Shown here: positions 10,635 through 20,815 of the stretch, piece after piece
How the letters are laid out: the number at the start of each line of letters is the position of its first letter
How positions within the stretch are numbered: position 1 is the first letter of the stretch
From: Begonia masoniana
Lineage: Eukaryota > Streptophyta > Magnoliopsida > Cucurbitales > Begoniaceae
Assembly: GCA_022432975.1 (NCBI GenBank)
Contig: CM039508.1
Span: 45,907,646 to 45,971,645 of the forward strand
Length of the DNA stretch: 64,000 bases
Reading direction: 5' to 3'
Translations under genes and position numbers: made by a program
The notes under the pieces: model-generated
What the model saw: the letters and a program-made list of their open reading frames with translations, nothing else
Told to the model about the DNA's origin: nothing
Databases searched by the model: none

Positions 10635-10937
10635 TGTAACACCCAGTTTTACGGGTTTTTGATTTCTCGCTACATAATGACACTTTCGTAAATATAGCAA
10701 ATTAAACCCGTTTTGTGAACTGAGAATTTTATTATAACCCTATGAATGAATTAGAATATCTGGTGGAATAAGAGAATTTTTGGAGATGTAACACCTAGTT
10801 TTACAGTTTTTTGGATTTTACGTTATAAAGGGGTATTTTTGTAAATATAGCAAATTGAGTCCGTTTTACGAACGAAAAGTTTTATTAGAGCCTTAGTAAT
10901 TTATTGAAATTTTTGGTGAAATAAAAGAATTTGGAGA
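10635..10937 (+). repeat. Tandem duplication of the LTR start
   Basis: TGTAACACCCAGTTTTAC at 10635 is repeated as TGTAACACCTAGTTTTAC at about 10787. Both halves continue with ATAGCAAATT, CCGTTTT and AAGAATTTTTGGAGA-like sequence. Divergence between halves is clear, so the duplication is old or was carried by the parent element. Confidence 0.85.
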
Positions 10938-13373
10938 AAACCGAATCGATAGACTAAATAACGAAATAGACGAATATTAAGCTGAAAGAGCAAATAGGTA
11001 ATTTTACAAGTTAGAATTTTATTAAAACTTAACATTTTCCTCCTCCTCCCTTCATTTCCCTCCCTCCCCGAACGCCAGAACACTTCTCTGGCGATTTCTC
11101 ATTTCTCTTCTTCGTTCCTTCGATGCCATCGTTCGATTCCTCCTCCGATCAACGTCGATCCTTCACGTTTTCTTCCTAAATCATAGCCCTAGGTAAGATT
11201 CTAACATTTTAGACCATTAATTTTCAATTTTTACGGATTAAATCAGTTAGGGTTTCATTTAGAGTTTTGTCAAAAAAGTCGAGTTATGCTAGAAACGGTT
11301 AGGTTTACCGTATTTGAGACTTTCTATGGAAGATTTGAGGTTATTATTGAATGTGGTATAAGTTTGGTGGTGTGAAAAGTTGTAAAACTCCATTAATGGA
11401 GGTTTAGATAATCTTGAGCGCGAATTGCTCGATGAATTGCCCGAATGAGTTAGATTAGAATTTTAGAAAATTTCCTTTAGCTAGGAGTTTCGTTAGTTTT
11501 GGAACGGTTTATTAGGATATAGCTTTATTGACCAAATTGTGCAATGACTTAGGTAACGAAGCTCAAAACGAGGCACTCGGATTGCTAAGGACGCGAAGTA
11601 AGTCTTCGTCACTTGTTTGACCGATATGGCCTACACCATAAGAAAGTATATGGATTTGAGGAATTTATGATTTAGGTTGTTTTGGGCATAAATAGGCTGG
11701 GTAGCTAGGTTTTTGTTTAAATTATTGAATGTTTAATGTTCATTGTTTGTTCGATGTTTTAATTGCATTAAACGCATTGTACGTGTCCATGCATCGCGTT
11801 TTCTGAAATAGCACAAAAAATGAACTTCCGCATATGTTTTCATGAAAAGAAAGTGACAAATGAAAAGGTATGAATGCACGTAATCCCAAGCATGTCGGGG
11901 AGGTGGTTTAGACATGGCTGTCCTACAGGTGAAGCATGTTCTTTACCCCTGAGTAGATGAAAAGGGCTATCCAACCGCCAGATGTGCCGTTTTTATCTAC
12001 TAAGAGCGAACCCATAGTGACATCCATATGAAATATAATGAATAAAAGGACTGCATGTTTTATGAACTGCTTATGCATAGCATACATTCTCATTTACGTA
12101 GGTTTACTGAGCCTTTAGCTCATAGAATGTTTCTATAGTATAAGTGAGCTCGAGGAAGGTGAGGATGACATTCCTCTACCCGATGAACGCACAAGTTGAA
12201 GAGGGGTGCCTGTGGGAGTGGGCTGAGCAGTCGAGACGACTTTTAACTCGTGGGAGCTAATGGATAAGTATTTTGAGATTTTGGGTATGTTAGATATAAT
12301 TGATATAGAAATTGTATAGAAAACTCATTTTAGGGTGATCGGTAACTGGATTGAGGATATATTGTGTTTTGGTGCTTTGTGGATAGTGTTATAGATGAAT
12401 GTCTCTTTTGGATGATTTGTTAGCTTTCGTTGTGTACGTTTATGATTGTTGATGAAATAGACTAGATTTTGATGATTTGGAATGGATTTTGATGGTTAGA
12501 GTAGGAATTGTCGATTTGAGTCGGTTTTGATGTTTAGAGTCGGAAATTGGTGATTTTGGTTGAGGTTTTCGATTATGGATGTGTATATTAGGTAGGAATG
12601 TTAAAGGATGATTTGAGGATTGATATTGAAGTGTTATTAGGTGAGAAATTGAAGAAAAATGGCAAGGGAGGAAAAAGGGCCAGAGTTGATACGCTGGGCT
12701 CGCAGGGCGCGCAGTTGGTGCGCGCAGGCGGATCGAGCAGGGCGCGCAAGGGTGCGCTACCTTGCTCAGCCGATCGCGACCAAATTTCTAGAAAAAATGG
12801 CCACGGACAGAGCGTGCGCCGATCGATCGGCGCCCATGGCCGATCGATCGGCCAATAGTGCACACTCTGGTGAAAATTCCAGAGCGATTGCCGATCGATC
12901 GGCGCCCATGGCCGATTGATCGGCCATCGCTGGGCGGCGCTGGAGCTGGGAGCAGAAGCTGGGCGCTGGGCGCGATGAGGCGCGATGAGGCGCGCGGTGG
13001 GGCGCAGGTAGGCACGAGGTGAAGGGCGCAGTTGGCCCGCGATGGTGGCGCGGTGCGCGCGCAACATGCGCGCAAGGGGCGCGAGCACCGAATGCTGGGT
13101 GCACCCCATGCATGCCACTTGAATGTTTTGATGCCCTAAGCCTCTTTTGATATTTCCCAACCTTAGACGAGTCGTTTTAGATACGTTTTAAGTTAGACCC
13201 TAAGTGTCAATAGATGTGAAATGAACGCCCGAGTCCGTTCTCTAACGGATGTTGAATGAAAGAAAATGAAATGAAATGAAAATGAAAAATTTTGTGAGAA
13301 CGGGCGAGAGTAATGTGTATGCACATCACGGACTAGGTACGTGGCGGCCCTGGCTGGGGTCGGGATCGTCACA
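10635..13373 (+). mobile_element. Solo gypsy LTR in NAC copy C, TSD CATCC
   Basis: Starts TGTAACACCCAG and ends GATCGTCACA, 2739 bp, flanked by CATCC at 10630-10634 and 13374-13378. Removing it plus one target copy restores the NAC tail. Its first 150 bp are duplicated in tandem. Donors CCCTAG/GTAAGATT (about 11191) and GCGAA/GTAAGTC (about 11596) and the acidic terminal exon 12143-12199 (SELEEGEDDIPLPDERTS, stop) correspond to the three-exon frame of the LTR at 3591, but exon 1 here has a TAA. The 3' part is GC-rich with CCGATCGATCGG palindromes. Confidence 0.93.
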
Positions 13374-13929
13374 CATCCCCTCTGGGTAGGTTTTGACTTG
13401 GAAGAGCTAAGAATTCCGACAGATGGTGACATTTGGAACATGGATCTTCGTGAATGGGAAGAGGACTTACTGCAGTTGGTAGCAGATATGGATGCGACGA
13501 ACGATGAGTCATTGCCATTGTACAAGAGTTAGATTAAGATTATTAGTGTGAGAAGTTTCGCCTTGAGTTTATGCACTATTTTTCTTTGTTTGAACTATTA
13601 TCCATTGGGTTTTATTCAAACAATATTTTAACGAGGCATCTTCTCTTCTGTAGAAGAGTAGATCTCATAGTTTTCCATACTACGATTTGTTTGTAACATT
13701 GATCACATTAATATATTAGTTTTTTCTGAAATTTATTCATACTAATATTTTGCATTTCAAATCTACTTCATAAAAAAATGTCATTAAAGTTAAGAAAAAA
13801 AAAATCACTATAAATTTTCTTAAATATTCACAAATTAAATAGACTAAATTTCCTTTTAACCCATAAATTTCCTTTTAACCCACAAAACGTTAACCTCTTG
13901 CCCATCATTTATTATATACAATCCACTAC

Positions 13930-15512
13930 TGTGATGACTCGAATGTGTACGTATGAGCAAGACTGCGGGACAAATCTTGGGTTGCGGGGCAAACCTCGGG
14001 ACCTAAGTCGAGTGCAGGCAAATTCCATACTCAAATATAGGCAAATTTCGGATCGTAAAAAGGGGGTCGTCACAATCTCACATCGTTTGGGGAGGTATAT
14101 GAAAATAAAACATATGTAAGGACATCCTCTCAAGATAGTAAGACGCGTTTTAGATCACAATTGGCAATGGATCCCATAAGAACTCCAAAGTTCCCATTTT
14201 TCCAGTAAGATATTGTTTGCTCTGGGGATTGGGCTGTAACCCAATATTCTCCTCCCCTCATGGATTTATTTGGCGAGGACTTACCAGTCGGTCACCCAAC
14301 GTAGTACTGCTCTTGTCAAAGCACTTTTAACTTCGGAGTTCTTATAGGATCTATTGTCAATTGTGCTCCAAAATGCGTCTTACTATCTTGGGAGGGATTC
14401 TTTACATATGTTTTATTTCCATATACCGCCCCAAGCGATATGGGATTGTGACGACCTCCTTTTTACGACCCGGGATTTACCTACACTCTGCTTAGGTTTG
14501 AGATTTGCCCCGCAGTCGTGCTCATACGTACACATTTGGGTCATCACAATCACCCCACCCCCGCCCCCTCGGGGGCCCAACGTCCTCATTGACCACATTT
14601 TCAGTTTGGTACAGGCTCTGATACCATTTATAACGATCTATTTTTCCAGTAAGATATTGTCCGCTCTAGGAATTGGGCCGTAGCCCAATATCCTCCCATC
14701 AAGGATTTGTTTAGCGAGAACTTCTCAGTCGGTCACCCAATATAGTACTGCTCTCGCCGGAGCACTTTTAACTTCGGAGTTCCTATAGAATTCGTTGTCA
14801 ATTGTGCTCCAAAATGCGTCTTACTAATTTGGAAAGATTTCCTTACATATGTTTCATTTCCATATACCTCCCCAAGCGATGTGGGATTGTGACGACTTCC
14901 TTTTTACGACCTGGAATTTGCCTACACTCGAGTCTGGAATTTGCCTACACTCAGCTTAGGTCCCGAGGTTTTCCTTGCAACCCGAAGTTTGCCCCACAGT
15001 CATACTCGTACGTACACATTTGGGTCATCACAATCACCCCACCCCCGCCCCCTCGGGGGCCCAACGTCCTCATTGACCACATTTTCAGTTTGGTACAGGC
15101 TCTGATACCATTTATAACGATCTATTTTCCAGTAAGATATTGTCGCTCTAGGAATGGGCCGTAGCCCAATATCCTCCCATCAAGGATTTGTTTAGCGAGA
15201 ACTTCTCAGTCGGTCACCCAATATAGTACTGCTCTCGCCGGAGCACTTTTAACTTCGGAGTTCCTATAGAATTCGTTGTCAATTGTGCTCCAAATGCGTC
15301 TTACTAATTTGGAAATATTTCCTTACATATGTTTCATTTCCATATACCTCCCCAAGCGATGTGGGATTGTGACGACTTCCTTTTTACGACCTGGAATTTG
15401 CCTACACTCGAGTCTGGAATTTGCCTACACTCAGCTTAGGTCCCGAGGTTTTCCTTGCAACCCGAAGTTTGCCCCACAGTCATACTCGTACGTACACATT
15501 TGGGTCATCACA
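13930..15512 (-). mobile_element. Cassandra TRIM array with three LTRs and an inverted LTR piece
   Basis: Three minus-oriented LTRs are present (left about 14194-14548, middle 14629-15032, right 15113-15512), each starting on the minus strand TGTGATGACCCAAATG. Between them are two 80-bp internal regions holding the primer site (GGCTCTGATACCA at 14614-14626 and 15098-15110) and a G-rich polypurine tract. LTRs contain 5S rRNA-like sequence, the mark of Cassandra. At the left end a plus-oriented LTR start (13930 to about 14193) is fused head-on to the truncated left LTR. Near-identical 5-bp flanks ACTAC and ACTAT (13925-13929, 15513-15517) show a single insertion site. Confidence 0.9.
14290..15275 (-). 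other. 5S rRNA-like segments in Cassandra LTRs (three copies)
   Basis: At 14290-14354, 14731-14794 and 15212-15275 the minus strand reads as the central part of plant 5S rRNA: AGAACTCCGAAGTTAA, then GTGCT, GCGAGAGCAGTACTA and TTGGGTGACC. These cover the internal RNA polymerase III control region. They are diverged from a working 5S gene and belong to the transposon. A fourth, truncated and inverted piece is at about 14169-14193. Confidence 0.88.
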
Positions 15513-15724
15513 ACTATCCAGTAAAAACTAAAATATGTTTATAAAAGAAAAGAAAATGACTCATAATGAAATTAGATCATGTCACATAGTCGCATTATTA
15601 GTACACCCAATCAACTAATTTTTCATAATTTGTTAACAAATAAAACTACATGAACTATCCAAAGAGATGTTTTAGGCGATGTGTGCACAGATCGTTAGTC
15701 GAAATGTTTTGGTCTATAATTTAA

Positions 15725-16639
15725 GGGAAAAAACCAATTATAGACATGTACTATGAGTTATTTTCAATTATAAACACAAACTATCAATTTTTTCAATTCA
15801 AAACATGTACTTTGAATAATGTACCAATTATAGACATGCCGGACGGACGGACTCACTCTCCGTCCGTCCGGACCTCATTTTCGCCAGACAGCGGACGGAC
15901 GGTCTATATTTCAGTCCGTCCGTTCGTGTCAAGCCAATTAAACGATGCCACGTGCACGAACGGACGGAACATTTCCCCGTCCGTCCGGTAAAAGTATTGT
16001 AATTCTCGACCTACGGACGGACGTACATTAGTCCGTCCGTCCGTATGAATTCATATGTACTCTACGGACGGACGCACTTTAGTCCGTCCGTCCGTTTCCG
16101 TCGATTATAACAGATCGACGAGTTTTAGGTCGGACGAAAAACCGTTCGAAATACTCGATTTTTCCATCAACGTTCTTCAAATCTCTTGCCAAATCGTCGA
16201 CTGCAAAGAAGATCGAGAAAACCGAACTTACCGCGGTTAGAATTGGTACTTTACGAAAACTACCGCGGTAGTTCTTATAGGGTTTTTACTGAAAACTACT
16301 ACGGACGGACGGTATAATAGTCCGTCCGTTCGGAGTTTGTGGCAGGTTTTTCGTTAATTTGATCAACCCGCTTCACCGGACGGACGCTGAAAGTTTCCGT
16401 CCGTCCGGAAGACGTGGCAGCAGATGATTCGTTCATTTAAGCGGACGGACGGTAATATAGACCGTCCGTCTGCTGTCTGGCGAAAATGAGGTCCGGACGG
16501 ACGGAGAGTGAGTCCGTCCGTCCGGCATGTCTATAATTGGAACATTATTCAAAGTACATGTTTTGAATTGTAAAAATTGATAGTTTGTGTTTATAATTGA
16601 AAATAACTCGTAGTACATGTCTATAATTGGTTTTTTCCC
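15725..16639. mobile_element. Mutator-like inverted-repeat element, TSD ATAATTTAA
   Basis: The ends are GGGAAAAAACCAATTATAG and its reverse complement. The inverted repeats extend about 200 bp with few differences. The 9-bp duplication ATAATTTAA (15716-15724, 16640-16648) and the terminal GGG fit a non-autonomous Mutator-like element. The empty site is seen in copy B near 8595. No transposase frame is present in its 915 bp. The interior holds an array of nine GGACGGAC hairpins and a single-copy-looking middle section (16100-16290). Confidence 0.88.
15839..16525. repeat. Array of nine CGGACGGAC/GTCCGTCCG hairpins
   Basis: Nine inverted pairs of roughly 28-34 bp lie at about 15839, 15892, 15961, 16012, 16064, 16301, 16376, 16441 and 16493. 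Each has left arm C/ACGGACGGAC, a 9-14 bp unique loop, and right arm GTCCGTCCG. Loops differ (for example GTACATTA, GCACTTTA, GTATAATA), while arms stay nearly constant. The outer two pairs belong to the terminal inverted repeats. Confidence 0.92.
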
Positions 16640-17212
16640 ATAATTTAATAACACTAATTAGTTGCTCAATCATAAAGTTGAAATGAGTTTATCATTTTTT
16701 TTACTTAAACACAATGTGTTCTCTGACATTACTCGTTGCACGAAAAGACTTGACTAAGCTTCAAAAATGTTCATGGACAAAAGAATCAATTTACTATAAA
16801 AGGGACTAAAAGAGGATCTTATCTATTTTTTTGCAATCTTTTTTAAATTAATTAAAATTAAATCATAGATATGAGGAAGAATCTACAAAAACTCATCCAA
16901 TGCATAAAAGGGGACGGTCTTTTTGTATTTAGAATTTATCAAAAAGATATTCAACGACTTGGGTGCTTTAACCTACGTCAATGTTGTATTAAATCTTTGC
17001 TCGCAAATGAAAAACAAAATACAACTGTAACATTACCGTAATATTCAACACAATAACAAAGGAAAGACAAAACAAATCTTACAAGAGAGGCTAATATTAA
17101 TCGAAGCATAGAAAAATAATTTTACGAATATCATTCTTGAGATAGTTATCAAGATCTTTATAGTCTTTTCAAAATCTCTACATGAACTAGGAACGACCCA
17201 ATGACAAAAACT

Positions 17213-17246
<34 letters not shown>

Positions 17247-17446
17247 AGAGAGAGATTTACATATAGAAATGAAGCAAAAATTCATAAGCGCAACCAAGGG
17301 AGTACTCAATCTTGAGTGTAGAAAGGAGGGAGGGAGAAAGGGAGAGAGAGTTGCAAATGCAAATCACGTAAAAATTTAAGAAACTGATAGTTTATTAAGT
17401 AAATTAAAAAAACCAAAAACCAAAAAAGGGTAAAGCAGTAAATAAA

Positions 17447-18470
17447 ACCTCGAAGTTTGAATCACGCGCTACAGAAAGCGAGTATGGAGAAATGATCACG
17501 AGCTGGGCGTGGGAACTGGTCTAAGCCTTAAGAGGCGGAACTGGGCTTGGCTGGGAATAATTTGGGCTAGTTTTGGAAATGGGTTGTGCTGCATAATTTA
17601 ACTGGGCTGAACTTGTCATGAGAAATGAGCTTGCTGGGATCTGAGCTGGGTTTGGTGGGGCGTACATTTTTATATTATTTCTTTGGAAATTATGGAATTA
17701 AAAAAACTACAAAATCAAGAAAATCTTCCATTATTTTACGAATTTTTTCAAAACAAAAATTTGAATGCAACTTTAAAATGAAGATAATTTTATTTTAGTT
17801 TAATCAAAAATTCGTTTAACATAGCATGTCCTTTTTTTCAAAACAAATTCATATTTACGTAACCTTGAAAAAAGATAACCCGGAGGAAGAAAAATTAGAA
17901 TTCACTTCGGAGACTTGAAAATAATTCAAACTCCTTCCTTTTCAATCTCTCTCTCACTCGAAGAATAGCTCTCTCAAGAACCCTCCTCTTTTACACCATT
18001 TTCTTGAAATAAACTTCAATAAATCAAAGACAGACCGGAAGAACACGACCAAGCTTTGCTGGAGATCGTAGGTATTTCTTTCAATCCTCATGTTTATTCA
18101 AGATCTCTGTCTATGGATGTTTTTCTTTCTTTTTTTGTCGTCTCTTTCATGGGAAATATAACCCATCTTCATTAAACTCTAATATTTATGTTTTAAATCA
18201 AATAAAAAATAACGTGAATATGTTCAAGAATATCATTACATCTATGTTTTATCACTTTCTTGACATAAATCTAAAATATGTTAATCTCAAATAATTTACG
18301 TTTTAAAGCATTTCTTAATTATATTCTATTACTTTTAAAGAAAATAAGAGGAATGTTTCGTGATTAAACACTACTTTCCACATTGAAAGTAGTAAATGAT
18401 TGTCTCAAGTACTTAATATACTTTACTTTTGAAGTTAAAATAATTTTTTTTCGAGATTTTTAAATAATTA
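17447..18470. other. Unassigned stretch between NAC copies C and D
   Basis: No gene supported. 17480-17680 is rich in CTGGGC; its minus strand has a 48-codon Pro/Ser/Gln-rich frame (17667-17521, with SSAQLNYAAQPISK) resembling the Pro-rich stretch in possible NAC copy F at 33.3 kb. The rest is AT-rich with TC-rich runs near 17950. Confidence 0.4.
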
Positions 18471-18875
18471 AATTGTCTACTAATTTGATTGTCCCAAAAT
18501 TTTAAACTACTTGCTTTTTAAAAAAAAAAAAAAAAAATGATATGTTTTCCCCATCACAGACGGTCAATCTCATTTAAATGTACAAAATTCATTATTATTT
18601 TTGAAGTTTCTTTAAACATAATTATGTTTTTGTTATAAATATAATTTAGTATTATATTTTCACGTGAGGATTATTAGCATTAAAAATTACTTTGTAAATT
18701 AAAATTATCTTTTTTGGAGTTTTCATTTCTCGAATAATTGATTTCATATTTTTTGAATGTTTTTTTAAATTATTTCAGTTCATAAAACTATAAATTCAAA
18801 GTCTTAAGACATAATCTTCAAACAATACTAATGTCTTCTAGTTATTCTTTTTTATCATATTTTCTAATAAAAATT
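18471..18875 (+). promoter_or_regulatory. 5' flank of NAC copy D
   Basis: Contains CTATAAATTC at about 18787, the best TATA match, about 90 bases before the ATG. Its upstream 300 bp appear inverted between copies B and C. A 17-A run lies at about 18520-18537. Confidence 0.5.
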
Positions 18876-20034
18876 ATGGACATCGAATCGATTCCTGGCC
18901 TTCGATTTTCTCCTGACCGGGTAAAACTCATCAAGCTCCTCCATATTATGGCCAATGGTGGACGACTCCCTGCATACATTCCAATCAAGGAGTACATCGA
19001 CGTGTACGAGGATGATAAAATATGGGAGCTGATGAAAGAAAAAGATGAACTATACTGTTTCATGAAGTTAAAGAACAAAACAAGTAAAAGTTCCAGAATA
19101 AACCGGGTCACACATCGTGGAACTTGGAAGGGCCAAAATGACGAGAAGATATTGAACGGACATAACCATGTTGGATCGTGCAGAAGTTTCTCTTTTCTGC
19201 CGAAAATATGTATTCACATGAAAAATCGAATGGTCATGCATGAATATCGACTAGATGGGGACTTCAAAACACTGGTACGTCATTTTTCTTCTTTTTTTCT
19301 ATCCTCTTTGTATCATGTGAATGCAAATTCTCTTCTATTATGTTCATTATCACTTTTTTAGCACACAATATCCTTAAAATATTTTTCAAACAACATAGTG
19401 GCTACGTGATCGTTATATCAAAGATATGAAAAAAAGACACTAAAGCTCAACCGACAAGAAGGTGAGCAGCACAACAATGAACAAGTTATGATTTCCATCA
19501 AGCAAAGTCAACTCCTCAGTATCAATGTCAAGACGAACAATGTGATCTTCAACAAATTCAGCCAAGTCAACCTCCTCAGCACAACAACATACAAGATGAA
19601 GAAATCCTCTTCAACAGTTGCACGAGCAACGCATCCTCTTTGGGTAGGTTTTGACTGGGAAGAAGATGAGTGACATTGGGGACATGATCTTCGTAAATGG
19701 GAAGATGACTTTACGGCAGTTGATAGCAGATGAACATTCCTTCAACAACAACGTCACGATGAAGAAAATCATCTTCAACCGTTTGCCCGAGAAAGCGATC
19801 CTCTTTGGGTAGGTTTTGACTCAACAACGTCAAGATGAAGAAAATCATCTTCAACAGTTTGCACGAGAAACGCATCCTCTTTGGGTAGGTTTTGACTGGG
19901 AAGAAGATGGAAACATTGGGGACATGGATCTTCGTAAATGGGAAGATGACTTACGGCAGTTGATAGCAGATGAACATCCTCAGCAACGATGTGGATGCGA
20001 CGAACAATGAGTCATTGCCATTGTACTAGAGTTA
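18876..20034 (+). pseudogene. NAC-like copy D, best preserved
   Basis: Exon 1 is open from ATG 18876 through a full NAC domain: PGLRFSPDRVKLIKLL (A), LPAYIPIKEYIDVYEDDKIW (B/C), SRINRVTHRGTWKGQ (C/D), RMVMHEYRLDGDF (D/E). The donor GGTACGTC at about 19274 is good. The exon 2 acceptor is damaged (AACAAC instead of AACAG) and a base is missing in the VIRIKR segment. The Lys-Leu-Asn-Arg-Gln linker is in frame here, unlike in B, C and E. The acidic Gln/Trp tail is triplicated with frameshifts. Most likely a recent pseudogene; a short NAC protein from exon 1 cannot be excluded. Confidence 0.75.
19560..19985 (+). repeat. Triplicated tail segment of NAC copy D
   Basis: The segment coding for DEENHLQQFARETHPLWVGF occurs three times (near 19585-19655, 19755-19820 and 19825-19895), twice followed by the DLRKWEDDL segment. 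Units differ by point changes and small indels. Other copies have it once. Confidence 0.85.
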
Positions 20035-20704
20035 GATTAAAATTATTAGTGTGGGAAGCTTCGGCTTGAGATCATGCACTCTTTTTCCTTGTTCGAATTT
20101 TTCCCATTGGGTTTTATTCAGACAAGGTTTTAACGAGGCATCTTCTATTCTATAGAAGAGTAGATCTCATGGTTTTCCATACCACAATTTGTTTGTAACA
20201 TTGATCACATTAGTATATTAGTTTTTTCTTAAATTTATTAGTACTAATATTTTATATTTCAAGTCTACTTCATAAAAAAAATATCATTAAAATTAAGAAA
20301 AAAAGTCACTGTAATTTTTCTTAAATATTCACAAATTGAATAGACTTGATTTCCTTTTAACCCACAAAACGTTAACCACCTCCTGCCCATCATTTATTAT
20401 ATGCAATCCAATACCCAGTAAAAACTAAAATATGTTTATAAAAGAAAAGAAAATGACTTGTAATGAAATTAGACCATGTCACGTAATCGCATTATTATTA
20501 GTACACCCAATCAAACAATTTTTCATAATTTGTCAACACAAAACTACATGAACTATCCAAAGACATGTTTTAGGCTATGTGTGTGCAAATCGTTAGTCGA
20601 ATCCAATACATGATTACAAAAAACTAAGATTAAAAATATTTAATTGAAATAAATTATCAAACTTGCTCACTGCAAAGGGGCATGCTTGTATGTATACATC
20701 TGAA
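20035..20704 (+). other. Truncated 3' flank of copy D and junction sequence
   Basis: 20035-20600 matches the NAC 3' flank up to GTTAGTCGAA, then the similarity ends. 20601-20704 is AT-rich and unassigned. Confidence 0.65.
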
Positions 20705-20808
20705 CTTTTTGCAAGAATAATCTATGAAATGCAGCAGCAAAAATTAAATAAATAAATATATTTATTTAATTTTTGCTGCTGGATTTCACAAATTTTTCTT
20801 GCAAAAAG
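20705..20808. repeat. 104-bp near-perfect hairpin
   Basis: Left arm CTTTTTGCAAGAA...GCAGCAGCAAAAATTAAATA pairs with the right arm with only a few mismatches across about 50 bp and almost no loop. It could be a small inverted-repeat transposon or a foldback transcript source. It sits just outside the gypsy LTR that starts at 20816. Confidence 0.85.
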
Positions 20809-20815
20809 TAATATA

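Larger units (their letters stand above)
9866..13532 (+). pseudogene. NAC-like copy C, split by a solo LTR
   Basis: Exon 1 (9866 onwards) keeps most of the NAC domain: PDLRFSPDRVKLIKLL, IPIKEYIDVYKDDKIWELM and SRINWVTHGGTWKGQ. A stop follows SIFRQK before the HEYRL motif. The intron starts near 10259 (GGTATATC) and exon 2 starts after AACAG near 10391. The Gln-rich tail is interrupted at codon HP by the LTR 10635-13373 (TSD CATCC) and resumes at 13379 with LWVGFDLEELRIPTDGD, then DLREWEEDLLQLVADMDAT to a TAG at 13530-13532. The one-base deletion before the Gln-rich part is shared with B and E. Confidence 0.82.
13533..17446 (+). other. 3' flank of NAC copy C with two nested insertions
   Basis: Outside the Cassandra array (13930-15512) and the inverted-repeat element (15725-16639) this is the same 1.3-kb flank as 8029-9394. 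It contains no gene. Removing the three insertions in and after copy C leaves a unit of about 2.4 kb, the length of copy B with its flanks. Confidence 0.8.

Noticed and set aside
12588..13160. 190-codon GC-rich minus frame and overlapping frames on both strands
   Set aside because: All six frames are open in this GC-rich, palindrome-rich LTR part; composition, not coding, explains it.
14290..14354. Genuine 5S rRNA gene
   Set aside because: Only the central part matches, with many differences, and it is enclosed by TRIM LTRs with primer site and polypurine tract.
14354..15524. Several 80-120 codon frames in 14.3-15.5 kb with repeated peptide text
   Set aside because: They lie across Cassandra LTRs with 5S-like sequence and repeat because the LTR repeats; no protein family features.
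17521..17667. 48-codon Pro/Ser/Gln-rich minus-strand frame as a gene
   Set aside because: Too short, low complexity, no start context; at most a relative of the Pro-rich stretch near 33.3 kb.
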